DNA of 64,000 nucleotides from Leisingera coralii (GTDB lineage: Bacteria > Pseudomonadota > Alphaproteobacteria > Rhodobacterales > Rhodobacteraceae), in the NCBI RefSeq assembly GCF_049056525.1, contig NZ_JBHUPT010000014.1, positions 124,001 to 188,000 of the forward strand. The letters are read 5' to 3'. The notes under the pieces are model-generated. The model saw only the letters and a list, made by a program, of their open reading frames with translations, made no database searches and was not told the DNA's origin. Of the stretch, positions 45,010 to 53,547 are shown piece after piece (position 1 is the first letter of the stretch; every line of letters starts with the position of its first letter). A program made the position numbers and the translations under genes.

Positions 45010-46104
45010 TCATTCGCCAGGCAGAACGTGACAATGCTCCGGCAGCCAGTGAACCAAAAGTCTCTGTCCTGCTCTGATGTCTACCGTCTTAAGTTCGTCA
45101 TGTCCTTTTTGCACTTTAAGTTCCTGACCCTGATCGGTTTCCAGGAAGACAGTGGCAGAGGCCCCTGCAAATTCGCCGCCGACAACCGTGGCTTCAATGC
45201 TGTTTGCTGTCCAGGGCGTCCCAATGGCGGCTAAGGACATGTTCTCAGAACTCACCGCAAAAGCCAGCGAAGATCCTTCAGTCTTTTGTACTTCTGAAGA
45301 CGCTTTCAATGTGAATGCCGAGTGTTCTGATGCGACTTGCCAAACTTCATTTCCGCCCGATTTGAGGCTGCCGGCAAACACGTTGGATGAGCCCAGGAAG
45401 TCCGCAACAAAGCGGTTGTGCGGTTCGCGGTATATTTCCTCGGGCGTACCGATCTGTTCAATCTTACCGCGGCTCATGATCACCACCCGGTCGGCCATGG
45501 AGAAGGCCTCGGACATCGAATGGGTAACGTAGACGAAAGTGATGCCCAGATCCTTTTGCAGGCCCGAAAGTACCGACTGCATACGGACTTTCAAATGGGC
45601 GTCAAGAGCGGAAAGCGGCTCGTCCAGCAGCAGGATCTTAGGTTCGGTCACCAGCGAACGGGCGAGCGCGACACGCTGGCGCTGGCCGCCGGACAGCTGC
45701 GAGATGTTGCGGTCAGCAAACTCCAGGATACCAAGCCGGTCCAGCCACTTGCGGGCCCGTTCACGCCGTTCACCCTTAGACACTTTGCGCATCTTAAGGC
45801 TGAATTCGACATTCTCCTGCACCGTAAGGAAAGGGAACAGGGCCAGGCTCTGCCAGACCATCGGCGTGTCCCGCTCCCAAGTCGGCCTGCCGTTGATCTT
45901 CTCCCCGTCCAGAAAAATGCTGCCTTCGGTCGGATCCTCAAGTCCGGCCAGCATCCGCAAGGTGGTTGTCTTGCCGCAGCCCGAAGAGCCCATGATTGCC
46001 AGGAATTCGCCGCGGGCTATTTGGAAGTCGGCCCTTTCAACAGCGGTGAAGCTGCCGAACTTTTTAACAACGTTGTCAAAATGCACGATTGGAGTGTCCA
46101 GCAT
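45010..46104 (-). CDS. ABC transporter ATP-binding protein (PotA type)
   Basis: A 364-residue ATPase with Walker A GSSGCGKTT, signature LSGGQRQRV, Walker B LLLDEPLSALD and a C-terminal TOBE-like domain (about 280-364). It is the last gene of the creatininase-led operon; substrate class is that of the polyamine/opine importers. Confidence 0.92.
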   Translation of the reverse strand: MLDTPIVHFDNVVKKFGSFTAVERADFQIARGEFLAIMGSSGCGKTTTLRMLAGLEDPTEGSIFLDGEKINGRPTWERDTPMVWQSLALFPFLTVQENVEFSLKMRKVSKGERRERARKWLDRLGILEFADRNISQLSGGQRQRVALARSLVTEPKILLLDEPLSALDAHLKVRMQSVLSGLQKDLGITFVYVTHSMSEAFSMADRVVIMSRGKIEQIGTPEEIYREPHNRFVADFLGSSNVFAGSLKSGGNEVWQVASEHSAFTLKASSEVQKTEGSSLAFAVSSENMSLAAIGTPWTANSIEATVVGGEFAGASATVFLETDQGQELKVQKGHDELKTVDIRAGQRLLVHWLPEHCHVLPGE

Positions 46105-46120
46105 GGCTCTGTCCTGTCTG

Positions 46121-46921
46121 TTAAGAGGTTTTGGCGTTTGGATTGCGCATCAGAAGCTGGGCAATCACGATGAAGGAGATTGAGCTGACAAAGGCGAGCG
46201 AGCCGATGGCATTGATCCGGGGGCTGACCTGGCCCTGAAGGAAGCCCAAAACCTTGACTGGCAGGGTCTCGTTCAGGCCCGACACAAACCAGGCCACCGC
46301 GAACTCGTCAAAGGAAACAGCCATGGTGATGAACAAGGCGGCATAGATTGCGGGTTTGGTAAAGGGGATGATCACATGGCGCATTGTCACCCATTCATTG
46401 CCGCCCAGGTTCCAGGCTGCGGCTTCCAGATCCGGGTCCATCTGCGACAGGCGCAATCGGATGATGGCCATGGCAAAGGGGCTGCACATCACGCCGTGGG
46501 CAATGACGACTGAGACCACGTTGCCGGAAAGGCTGATACGGGAGAGGAAGGCCAGCATCGCCAGGCCCATGATTACCACCGGGATGGTGGGCGGCAGCAG
46601 GGCCAGGGCCAGATAGGCGGTTTTGCCAAAGAACTTGTAGCGGAAGTCGGTGTAGGCGCCGCCAAATCCCAGCAGCGTGGCAATCGCTGCAACGCAAGCG
46701 CCAACCAGCAGAGTGTTGAAGAAGCCGGCCCAGACCAGCGGATCTTCCCAGATTAGCCGGTACCATTCAGTTGAGAACGAGCCTAGCGGCAGCGAAGGAA
46801 AGCGGTCCGAGTTTAGTGAGAAAACAAAGCTGCCGACAATCGGTGCAAAGATGAAGATCAGGCACAGCGTGATATGCAGCTTCAGAAGGCCGTCGATAAT
46901 GGGGTTGCGGTTACCGGTCAT
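46121..46921 (-). CDS. ABC transporter permease (PotC type)
   Basis: A 266-residue permease with about six hydrophobic segments and the EAA loop EAAAWNLGGNEWVTMRHVIIP. The ATG at 46921 overlaps the stop of the other permease gene by 4 bp; a much longer frame upstream is only its shadow. Confidence 0.9.
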   Translation of the reverse strand: MTGNRNPIIDGLLKLHITLCLIFIFAPIVGSFVFSLNSDRFPSLPLGSFSTEWYRLIWEDPLVWAGFFNTLLVGACVAAIATLLGFGGAYTDFRYKFFGKTAYLALALLPPTIPVVIMGLAMLAFLSRISLSGNVVSVVIAHGVMCSPFAMAIIRLRLSQMDPDLEAAAWNLGGNEWVTMRHVIIPFTKPAIYAALFITMAVSFDEFAVAWFVSGLNETLPVKVLGFLQGQVSPRINAIGSLAFVSSISFIVIAQLLMRNPNAKTS

Positions 46922-47763
46922 TTTCCAGCCTCCCTGTAAGCGAATTTGATGGCGGCAAAGGCTACTGTCAGGAGTGTGGCGATCATCGTTAGAGCCACTA
47001 CCGCGGCGCGCGGCCATTGCTGCCCGGATTTGGTGATGTCGGTGATCATGATCGAAAGGGTCGGCGGGTTGCCTCCGCCCAGGTAAAGGGGGCTCACAAA
47101 GTCGCCAAAGCTGAGGATGAAGGCGAAGAGACCCGCGATCACCAGACCGGCTTTGGCGGAAGGTATGATCACTTCCAATACTGTCCGCAGGCGGCCGCAA
47201 CGCATGTTGTGGGCGGCCTCGACCAGATCACGGTTCACAAAATTCAGGCTGAAGACTTGCAACAGGATTACCAGCGGCAGGCACAGGGTGGCATAACCGG
47301 CGAGGGTGCCAAAGCTGTTGTTGAGCATCGGATACGGGCCGAGGCCAAAGTAACCCAGGAAGGCATTAAGGATGCCCGCGTCGGACAGGAAAACCTGCAG
47401 CGAATAGACCCGGACCAGATAGCTGGTGAAGAAAGGGATGATCAGGACGAAGATCATCCAGCGTTTCGCATTTTCGCCCAGTTTGAACGAGATCGCATAA
47501 GACGCCGGGAAAGCCGTCAAGCTGATCAGCACCGCACTGGCAGAAGCCAGCAGCAGGGTCCTAAAGTAGGCATCCCAGAACACGCTGCGGGAATAGATCT
47601 TGACCCAGTTCACAGTGTCAAAATCGGGCTGCATTTGAAAATTCCGCACCGTCCAGAAACTGAGCGCCACCAGAAACGCCAGGGGGAATAAAAAGAAGGC
47701 CAGCTGCCAGATAAGTAGAGGCAGCGAGAACGTCAGTGAAAACAGATTCGGCCGTGTATTCAT
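46918..47763 (-). CDS. ABC transporter permease (PotB type)
   Basis: A 281-residue permease with about six hydrophobic segments, the EAA-type loop EAAHNMRCGRLRTVLEVIIPSAK and the FGDFVSPLYLGG block of PotB proteins. Coupled to the second permease by a 4-bp overlap. Confidence 0.9.
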   Translation of the reverse strand: MNTRPNLFSLTFSLPLLIWQLAFFLFPLAFLVALSFWTVRNFQMQPDFDTVNWVKIYSRSVFWDAYFRTLLLASASAVLISLTAFPASYAISFKLGENAKRWMIFVLIIPFFTSYLVRVYSLQVFLSDAGILNAFLGYFGLGPYPMLNNSFGTLAGYATLCLPLVILLQVFSLNFVNRDLVEAAHNMRCGRLRTVLEVIIPSAKAGLVIAGLFAFILSFGDFVSPLYLGGGNPPTLSIMITDITKSGQQWPRAAVVALTMIATLLTVAFAAIKFAYREAGK

Positions 47764-47845
47764 TGGTCTTTCAGCGCCGGGAGGCAGCTGACCTTCAGTT
47801 GGGCACCGGTAGCCGGGGGAGGAGACAGCTCCGGTGCTGGTGGGG

Positions 47846-48964
47846 TTAGGCGCCTTTGTAATCGGACCAGAAGTCGTTCCAGTCCTCGAGGCTTTGCTGC
47901 ACTGGCAGCTGGCGGTACTTGATGCGGTCTTCGCGGATCAGGTCCATGGCGTTGTGCTGGCCCAGCACCATGTTCTGCCTCTTGGCTTCGGCCGGGTTCG
48001 CCTCATTCAGCACGACCCAGCCCTTCTTGTTGGGGATCAGCGCCGGGTAGGCCGCCATATCCGCCGATTTCGCTTGGCCTTCCGGCGAGGTGATGTACTG
48101 AATCCACTTGCGCGCCATCTCCTGGTTGCGGGATCCCTTGCCGATCGAGAAGCTCTCGGTCCACTGCAGGCCGCCTTCCTCCGGAATGGCGGTGCGCACA
48201 TTGGCGCCGTTTTTTTCGAGCACGCCGGTGATCCAGTCGCCAATGCCCGCAAAGGCAGTCATCTGACCGTTCTTTAGCGACGAGAAAGTACCGCCATAGT
48301 CAAAGAATCCGCCCACCTGGCCGCGCAGCGCCATGGTGCTGTCCTGCACCTGCTGCCAAGCCTCGTCACTCAAGTCGAAGGGATCGGAATTGCCGTTCAA
48401 CAAGCTGATCTGCCCCAAGTTTGGAAGGTGCCAGTCGAAGTGGCCTAGCTTGCCGGTCAGACGGCTGTCGCTGAAGATGTTGTAACTGGCTGCATCGCTC
48501 TCGCTCAGCACATCGGCGTTATAGGAAATGCCCAGGAAGCCGAACCGGGTGATCACTGAATAGAGCTTGCCGTCTTTCCAGTGGCCTGGGAATTGTTGGA
48601 ACTCCGGGAAGAAGTCGTCAAAGGCATAGTCATTTGAGTCCAGCTCCTCAATGTAGCCGGCCGCGTTCAACTGCTGCACATATTCGGCGTCGGACAGGAT
48701 GACGTCATAGGTGCCCGGCGGCGACTGGGCGATCAGGCCCAGCATGTTGTCGCCTCCGGTGTAGTATTTCGGGGTGAACTTCACATTGTGCTGGTCTTCA
48801 AATTCGCCAACGATATCAGGCTCCGCGTGGCCGTACCAAGCCAGCATCGACAAGTTCACGGTTTCCGCCGCAGCGCGGATGGACAGAAACGGGGTTGCGA
48901 GCGCCGCGCCTGCGGCCGACTTCAGCAGCGCCCGCCGAGTGGGATGGGTGAGTTTGGCAGTCAT
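47846..48964 (-). CDS. ABC transporter substrate-binding protein with Tat-type signal (PotD-like)
   Basis: A 372-residue extracellular binding protein of the spermidine/putrescine-binding class. The start has a twin-arginine signal (TRRALLKSAAGAAL, cleavage near AAAET). The ATG at 48964 has AAGGAG 6-7 bp upstream; 68 codons of open frame before it are rejected. It lies 19 bp after the creatininase gene, so creatinine, creatine or a related guanidino compound is the probable ligand (inference). Confidence 0.9.
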   Translation of the reverse strand: MTAKLTHPTRRALLKSAAGAALATPFLSIRAAAETVNLSMLAWYGHAEPDIVGEFEDQHNVKFTPKYYTGGDNMLGLIAQSPPGTYDVILSDAEYVQQLNAAGYIEELDSNDYAFDDFFPEFQQFPGHWKDGKLYSVITRFGFLGISYNADVLSESDAASYNIFSDSRLTGKLGHFDWHLPNLGQISLLNGNSDPFDLSDEAWQQVQDSTMALRGQVGGFFDYGGTFSSLKNGQMTAFAGIGDWITGVLEKNGANVRTAIPEEGGLQWTESFSIGKGSRNQEMARKWIQYITSPEGQAKSADMAAYPALIPNKKGWVVLNEANPAEAKRQNMVLGQHNAMDLIREDRIKYRQLPVQQSLEDWNDFWSDYKGA

Positions 48965-48983
48965 GTCAGTCTCCTTGCTGGTT

Positions 48984-49799
48984 CTATTGCGCAGCTGTTG
49001 CCGCTGCGCTTGCCGGAGAGCGATCTCCGAATTCTTTCCGCAGCGCTTTGACGATCCCTGCGGTGCAGACGTTGAGAAGCAGCTCGCCCTTTTCGGCCGA
49101 GGCATCTTTGGGGGAAGACAGGGTGCCGGTTGCGGGCGTCCAGTCCTCGTGCGGGGGGTAGACGTCATATGGCGGGAATTCGGCCGGCGCGTGGTCGATT
49201 GCGTCCTGCAGCCACACCAAATCCGGGTAAAGCTTGAGCATCAGTGAAGTTTCCAACACACCGCCGTGTTCGATGTCCCAACCCAGGAAGCCGTCCGGGT
49301 AGAGCTTGGCGATTGAGTCATCGCTGACAAAATCCCAGTAGGACAGCACCACAATTTTCAAATCGGTGATGCCGTCCCAGCGCAGTTCCCGCAGGGCCAG
49401 ATCGATGCCCTCAACGATGAACCAGGAGTTCTCGAAATGGCCGTTCACCAGGCAGATCTGGCGGTTGCCGTGGCGGGCGAATTCCTTGATCACGTCTTTC
49501 AATGCGTTGACCAGACTGCTGCCATCCAGACTGGTAGTGCCGGGAAAGAAGTTCCCGCCTCCGGATTTCTGGTGTGATTTGTATCCATAGGTAAAGGGCG
49601 GAGCGACAAGGCTGCCGGTCTCTGACGCCACCCTGCGGGCAAACTCGGTCGGCAGCAGCACGTCTACATGCATTGGCATGTGATGCCCGTGCTGTTCCAT
49701 CGATCCGATCGGGATCAGAATGGGGGTGCTGCTACCTGTGACGCGCGATTTATACTCCGGCCAAGGCAGCTCGGCGGCAAAAACTGAAGCGTTCTTCAT
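48984..49799 (-). CDS. Creatininase (creatinine amidohydrolase) family protein
   Basis: A 271-residue metal hydrolase of the creatininase family. Metal ligands are in GSMEQHGHHMPMHVDVLLP (Glu, His, Asp) and VNGHFENSW; GGGNFFPGTTSLDG matches the family G-hinge. True creatininase makes creatine from creatinine. The family also holds other amidohydrolases, but the creatinase gene 1.1 kb away supports creatinine. It heads the operon for an ABC importer and is divergent from a LysR gene. Start ATG 49799 rather than TTG 49811; no strong ribosome-binding site. Confidence 0.86.
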   Translation of the reverse strand: MKNASVFAAELPWPEYKSRVTGSSTPILIPIGSMEQHGHHMPMHVDVLLPTEFARRVASETGSLVAPPFTYGYKSHQKSGGGNFFPGTTSLDGSSLVNALKDVIKEFARHGNRQICLVNGHFENSWFIVEGIDLALRELRWDGITDLKIVVLSYWDFVSDDSIAKLYPDGFLGWDIEHGGVLETSLMLKLYPDLVWLQDAIDHAPAEFPPYDVYPPHEDWTPATGTLSSPKDASAEKGELLLNVCTAGIVKALRKEFGDRSPASAAATAAQ

Positions 49800-49897
49800 G
49801 GGGAGGCTCAATCCGGGAAGTTAAGGTTGGCTTTACTTTGACTCCAGATGCGCCATGTGGGAAATTGATAGTGGCAATGGTAGAATAAGATTTGTAA

Positions 49898-50794
49898 ATG
49901 TCTCGAAAGTTCACGAACCTGCAAACTGACTTGCTGCGCACCTTTGTGACGGCAGTCGATCTAGGGAATTATACTGAAACCGGACAAACTCTTGGCCGGA
50001 CCCAGCCGGCGATTTCCTTGCAAATCCGTCGCCTGGAAGAGCTCAGCGGCTGCAAACTGATCGTGCATCAGGGCAAGGAGCTGACGCTTACGGAAGATGG
50101 CCATGCTCTGATCGGGTTTGCCCGTGAAATACTGCGGCTGAACGACAGCGCTGTGGCTCGGCTGTCGCGTTCCAGCATTCAGGGCGTGCTGCGAGTCGGC
50201 CTGCCGATCGACTATGCAATCGGTTTCTTTCAGGAGATCATTTCGGACTTTGTTTCTGAAAACCCGGCCGTCACGCTGGACATTCGCTGCAATTGGAGCC
50301 GCGATCTTTTGAGTAAGCTGCATGCGGACGAGTTGGATATGACAATTGCCATTACCGACTCCATGCCGGCGCCATATGTCTCGCACTACTGGTCTGAACG
50401 TCCCAAATGGGTTTGCGCAAAGGGGTTTCATTTCAATCCGGATGAGCCGTTGCCGCTGGTTCTGCACCCGGAGGGATGCGTTTACAGGGGCCGGGTGATC
50501 GAAGCGCTGAATGGTGAAGGACGCAAATGGCGGATCGCTTTTGAGAGCCCCGGCATCTCGGCACTGCAGAACGCGGTGGCCAGCGGCTGGGGCATTTCTG
50601 CCCTTACAACTAAGACCCTGCTCCCGGGCATGCGTATCCTGACACCGGACATCGGATTTCCGCAGCTGGCGCGAATACATGTCGGGTTGTTCTACAAACA
50701 TGTGCGCCAGAGTGAGGCTGCACTGAAATTGATCGAACAGATAGCTGGAGGCGTTGGGGGCTTCCGTAAGACTCTGAAGCCGACGTCCGGGTAG
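49898..50794 (+). CDS. LysR-family transcriptional regulator
   Basis: A 298-residue LysR regulator with HTH LLRTFVTAVDLGNYTETGQTLGRTQPAISLQIRRLEE. It is divergent from the creatininase operon (98 bp between starts) and upstream of creatinase on its own strand. It is the probable regulator of creatinine/creatine use. Confidence 0.9.
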   Translation: MSRKFTNLQTDLLRTFVTAVDLGNYTETGQTLGRTQPAISLQIRRLEELSGCKLIVHQGKELTLTEDGHALIGFAREILRLNDSAVARLSRSSIQGVLRVGLPIDYAIGFFQEIISDFVSENPAVTLDIRCNWSRDLLSKLHADELDMTIAITDSMPAPYVSHYWSERPKWVCAKGFHFNPDEPLPLVLHPEGCVYRGRVIEALNGEGRKWRIAFESPGISALQNAVASGWGISALTTKTLLPGMRILTPDIGFPQLARIHVGLFYKHVRQSEAALKLIEQIAGGVGGFRKTLKPTSG

Positions 50795-50894
50795 GATGGA
50801 TTTGGGTTATTTATAGTAGGATCATATCTATTAATTTTTTGAGATCTTTTTTCGGTGTTACCGACTGGGACACGCTCCGAAGAAAGGATCAAAC

Positions 50895-52115
50895 ATGTCT
50901 GAAGATATGCTCCACGTCATGGAATGGCACAATGGCGAGAAGGATTTTTCGCCATTCTCTGACCAGGAAATGAAACGCCGCCAGGACGAGCTGCGCGGCT
51001 GGATGGCAAAACAAAACGTCGATGCGGCGCTGTTCACGTCCTACCACTGCATCAACTATTATTCTGGCTGGCTGTACTGCTACTTCGGGCGCAAGTACGG
51101 TATGGTAATCGACCAAAAAGATGCGACCACGATTTCCGCGGGCATTGATGGCGGTCAGCCTTGGCGCCGCAGCTTCGGAAACAACATCACCTATACCGAC
51201 TGGCGCCGCGACAATTTCTATCGGGCTGTGCAGGAGCTTACCAAGGGGGCTAAGCGAGTCGGTATCGAGTTCGACCACGTGTCGCTGGACTATCGCCAAG
51301 CGCTGCAGGATGCGCTGCCGGATGTGGAATTCGTCGATGTGTCTGGCCCCTCCATGTGGATGCGGACGATCAAATCCGATGAGGAGCTGAAACTGATCCG
51401 CGAAGGCGCGCGGATTTGTGATGTGGGCGGCGCAGCGGTGGCCAATGCGGTGAAGGCAGGTGTGGCCGAGCATGAAGTGGCAATTGCCGGAACCAATGCG
51501 ATGATCCGTGAAATTGCAGCTTCGTTCCCCTTTGTTGAACTGATGGACACCTGGACCTGGTTCCAGTCCGGCATCAACACCGACGGCGCCCACAACCCCG
51601 TCACCAACCGAATTGTGCAGTCCGGCGATATCCTCAGCCTCAATACCTTTCCCATGATCTTTGGCTACTACACTGCGCTGGAGCGGACCTTGTTCTGCGA
51701 CCATGTGGACGACGCCAGCCTGGACATCTGGAAAAAGAACGTCGCCGTGCATGAGCGCGGGCTGGAGCTGATCAAGCCCGGTGCAAAGTGCAAGGATATC
51801 GCGTTGGAGCTAAATGAGATGTACCGGGAGTGGGATCTGCTGAAGTACCGCTCATTCGGTTACGGTCACAGCTTTGGGGTGCTAAGCCACTATTACGGCC
51901 GCGAGGCCGGGGTCGAGCTGCGCGAGGATATCGATACCGAGCTGAAGCCCGGCATGGTGGTGTCGATGGAGCCAATGGTCATGCTGCCAGAAGGCACGCC
52001 GGGCGCGGGCGGCTATCGCGAGCATGACATTCTGATCGTAGGCGAAGACGGTGCCGAGAATATAACCGGATTCCCCTACGGCCCGGAGCACAACATTGTC
52101 GGCGGTAAGGCCTAA
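50895..52115 (+). CDS. Creatinase (creatine amidinohydrolase)
   Basis: A 406-residue pita-bread-fold enzyme that hydrolyses creatine to sarcosine and urea. The protein is very close in pattern to Pseudomonas creatinase: INYYSGWLYCYFGRKYG, SAGIDGGQPWRR, ELMDTWTWFQSGINTDGAHNPVT with the catalytic His233 (His232 in the Pseudomonas enzyme), and YYGREAGVELREDIDT. These replace the metal ligands of M24 peptidases. GAAAGGA lies about 9 bp before the ATG. The sarcosine oxidase that would follow is not in the window. Confidence 0.95.
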   Translation: MSEDMLHVMEWHNGEKDFSPFSDQEMKRRQDELRGWMAKQNVDAALFTSYHCINYYSGWLYCYFGRKYGMVIDQKDATTISAGIDGGQPWRRSFGNNITYTDWRRDNFYRAVQELTKGAKRVGIEFDHVSLDYRQALQDALPDVEFVDVSGPSMWMRTIKSDEELKLIREGARICDVGGAAVANAVKAGVAEHEVAIAGTNAMIREIAASFPFVELMDTWTWFQSGINTDGAHNPVTNRIVQSGDILSLNTFPMIFGYYTALERTLFCDHVDDASLDIWKKNVAVHERGLELIKPGAKCKDIALELNEMYREWDLLKYRSFGYGHSFGVLSHYYGREAGVELREDIDTELKPGMVVSMEPMVMLPEGTPGAGGYREHDILIVGEDGAENITGFPYGPEHNIVGGKA

Positions 52116-52116
52116 G

Positions 52117-52275
52117 ATGCAGGGGAAGGCCGGAATACTGCTGCAGGGGCTGACCTGTTTGGTTGTCCTGGCTGGGTCCATTAGCCTGCTTTCGCTGGCC
52201 CCGGATCCGCAGCGGACCAGCGAAAGCGCCGCCAAATGGGTCTATTTGCGTCTGGCCTTCCCCGTCCCGCAATAA
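52117..52275 (+). CDS. Small hydrophobic protein downstream of creatinase
   Basis: A 52-residue frame starting 1 bp after the creatinase stop, with a hydrophobic N-terminal helix (AGILLQGLTCLVVLAGSISLLSL) and a short polar C-terminus. TAAGG overlapping the creatinase end could serve as ribosome-binding site. It may be a signal-anchored small membrane protein. Reality is uncertain; it rests on position and composition only. Confidence 0.4.
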   Translation: MQGKAGILLQGLTCLVVLAGSISLLSLAPDPQRTSESAAKWVYLRLAFPVPQ

Positions 52276-52367
52276 CAACACACCGCGCCCGCGTGTGCGT
52301 TGCTTGAAAATGCCTGAATATCAAAACCCGGACAGAAGCTTGCTTTCTAATGTCCTGGAGACCGCCC

Positions 52368-53390
52368 ATGCAAGACAACCGCTTCCTTCCGAAAGGCGCT
52401 GCCACTGTACGCTTCGACAGCGACGCGCCACCGAAGAAATTCCATTTTCTTCTGCTGCCCAAAACTACGATGTTGGCCTTCAGCGCCGCAATCGAACCGC
52501 TGCGGATTGCCAATCAGCTAACGCAGAAGGCGCTGTTTGAATGGCATGCGCTCAGCCCGGATGGCCTTCCGGTAACCTGCTCGAACGGCATTCCGATACA
52601 GGTTGATTCCGGGCTGGTCGACCTGGACCGCAATGCTTCGCTCTTTGTCTGCGCAGGGACGGAGCCAGCGCAATCCTATGACAGCCGGGTTGTCAGCTGG
52701 ATCAGTCGCCAGAAAGCACATGGTGCAAGCGTTGGAAGCATCTGCACCGGCGCCTTTGCTTTGGCGGCAACAGGTGTTCTGACCGGTCGGCGGTTTACTC
52801 TGCATTGGGAAAATGCCCCGGGTTTTGTCGAGCTGTTTCCTTGTCTCAAGCCGTCCGGCAACTTCTATGAATCCGACCGCGGGCTCTACACCTGTGGTGG
52901 TGGCCATGCCGCAACTGACATGATGCTTGAAATCATTGAGGCCCACTGCGGCTCCCACCTTGCTTCCTGCGTTGCCGACATGTGCCTGCACAAACGCCCA
53001 GGAGCAGGCATGTTGCGGCAGATTTCGCCGGTGTCATCAATGCTTGGCTGCCGCAATCAGAATCTGATCCGTGCCGTGCGCTTGATGCAGGCGAACCTGG
53101 AAGAGCCGCTGGACATGGATAGAATTGCCAGTGCGCTGGCTGTCTCTCGCCGCCAACTGGAGCGCCTGTTCCAGAAATATGTCGGACAGTCGCCCTGGCA
53201 GTTCTACTTCGGCCTGCGGCTGGAGCGGGCCTTTTCCTTGCTGAACGAAACCGACCTAAGCGTGCGCGAGGTCGCCATGGCCTCAGGTTTTGAAAATGCC
53301 TCGTACTTCTCTAGGCAATTCAAGCGTAAGTTTGACCGTTCACCGCACAGTTTCCGCAAATCCTGGTCGCTTAGCAGCTGCGCGCCATAA
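52368..53390 (+). CDS. GlxA-family (DJ-1/AraC) transcriptional regulator
   Basis: A 340-residue regulator with an N-terminal DJ-1/PfpI-like domain (FHFLLLPKTTMLAFSAAIEPLRIANQ; nucleophile-elbow region SICTGAFALAATG) and a C-terminal AraC HTH pair (MDRIASALAVSRRQLERLFQKYVGQSP and VREVAMASGFENASYFSRQFKRKF). Relatives control glycine betaine, carnitine and sarcosine-linked catabolism. That suits its place between creatinase and a BCCT transporter. ATG 52368 has TGGAG 7 bp upstream. Confidence 0.9.
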   Translation: MQDNRFLPKGAATVRFDSDAPPKKFHFLLLPKTTMLAFSAAIEPLRIANQLTQKALFEWHALSPDGLPVTCSNGIPIQVDSGLVDLDRNASLFVCAGTEPAQSYDSRVVSWISRQKAHGASVGSICTGAFALAATGVLTGRRFTLHWENAPGFVELFPCLKPSGNFYESDRGLYTCGGGHAATDMMLEIIEAHCGSHLASCVADMCLHKRPGAGMLRQISPVSSMLGCRNQNLIRAVRLMQANLEEPLDMDRIASALAVSRRQLERLFQKYVGQSPWQFYFGLRLERAFSLLNETDLSVREVAMASGFENASYFSRQFKRKFDRSPHSFRKSWSLSSCAP

Positions 53391-53547
53391 GCATCCTTAA
53401 TCCAGGTATTTGCAGTTCTCATTACCTGCCTCCCCACTGCTCAGCTAAGGTTTCAGGCTGAACATCTATTGCCTGTTGGCGGCCCGGGAGGCCGGTTCAT
53501 GGCTGGCCCGCCCAGGTTCAGCCGAAACTCAATAACAGGGAGAAACT

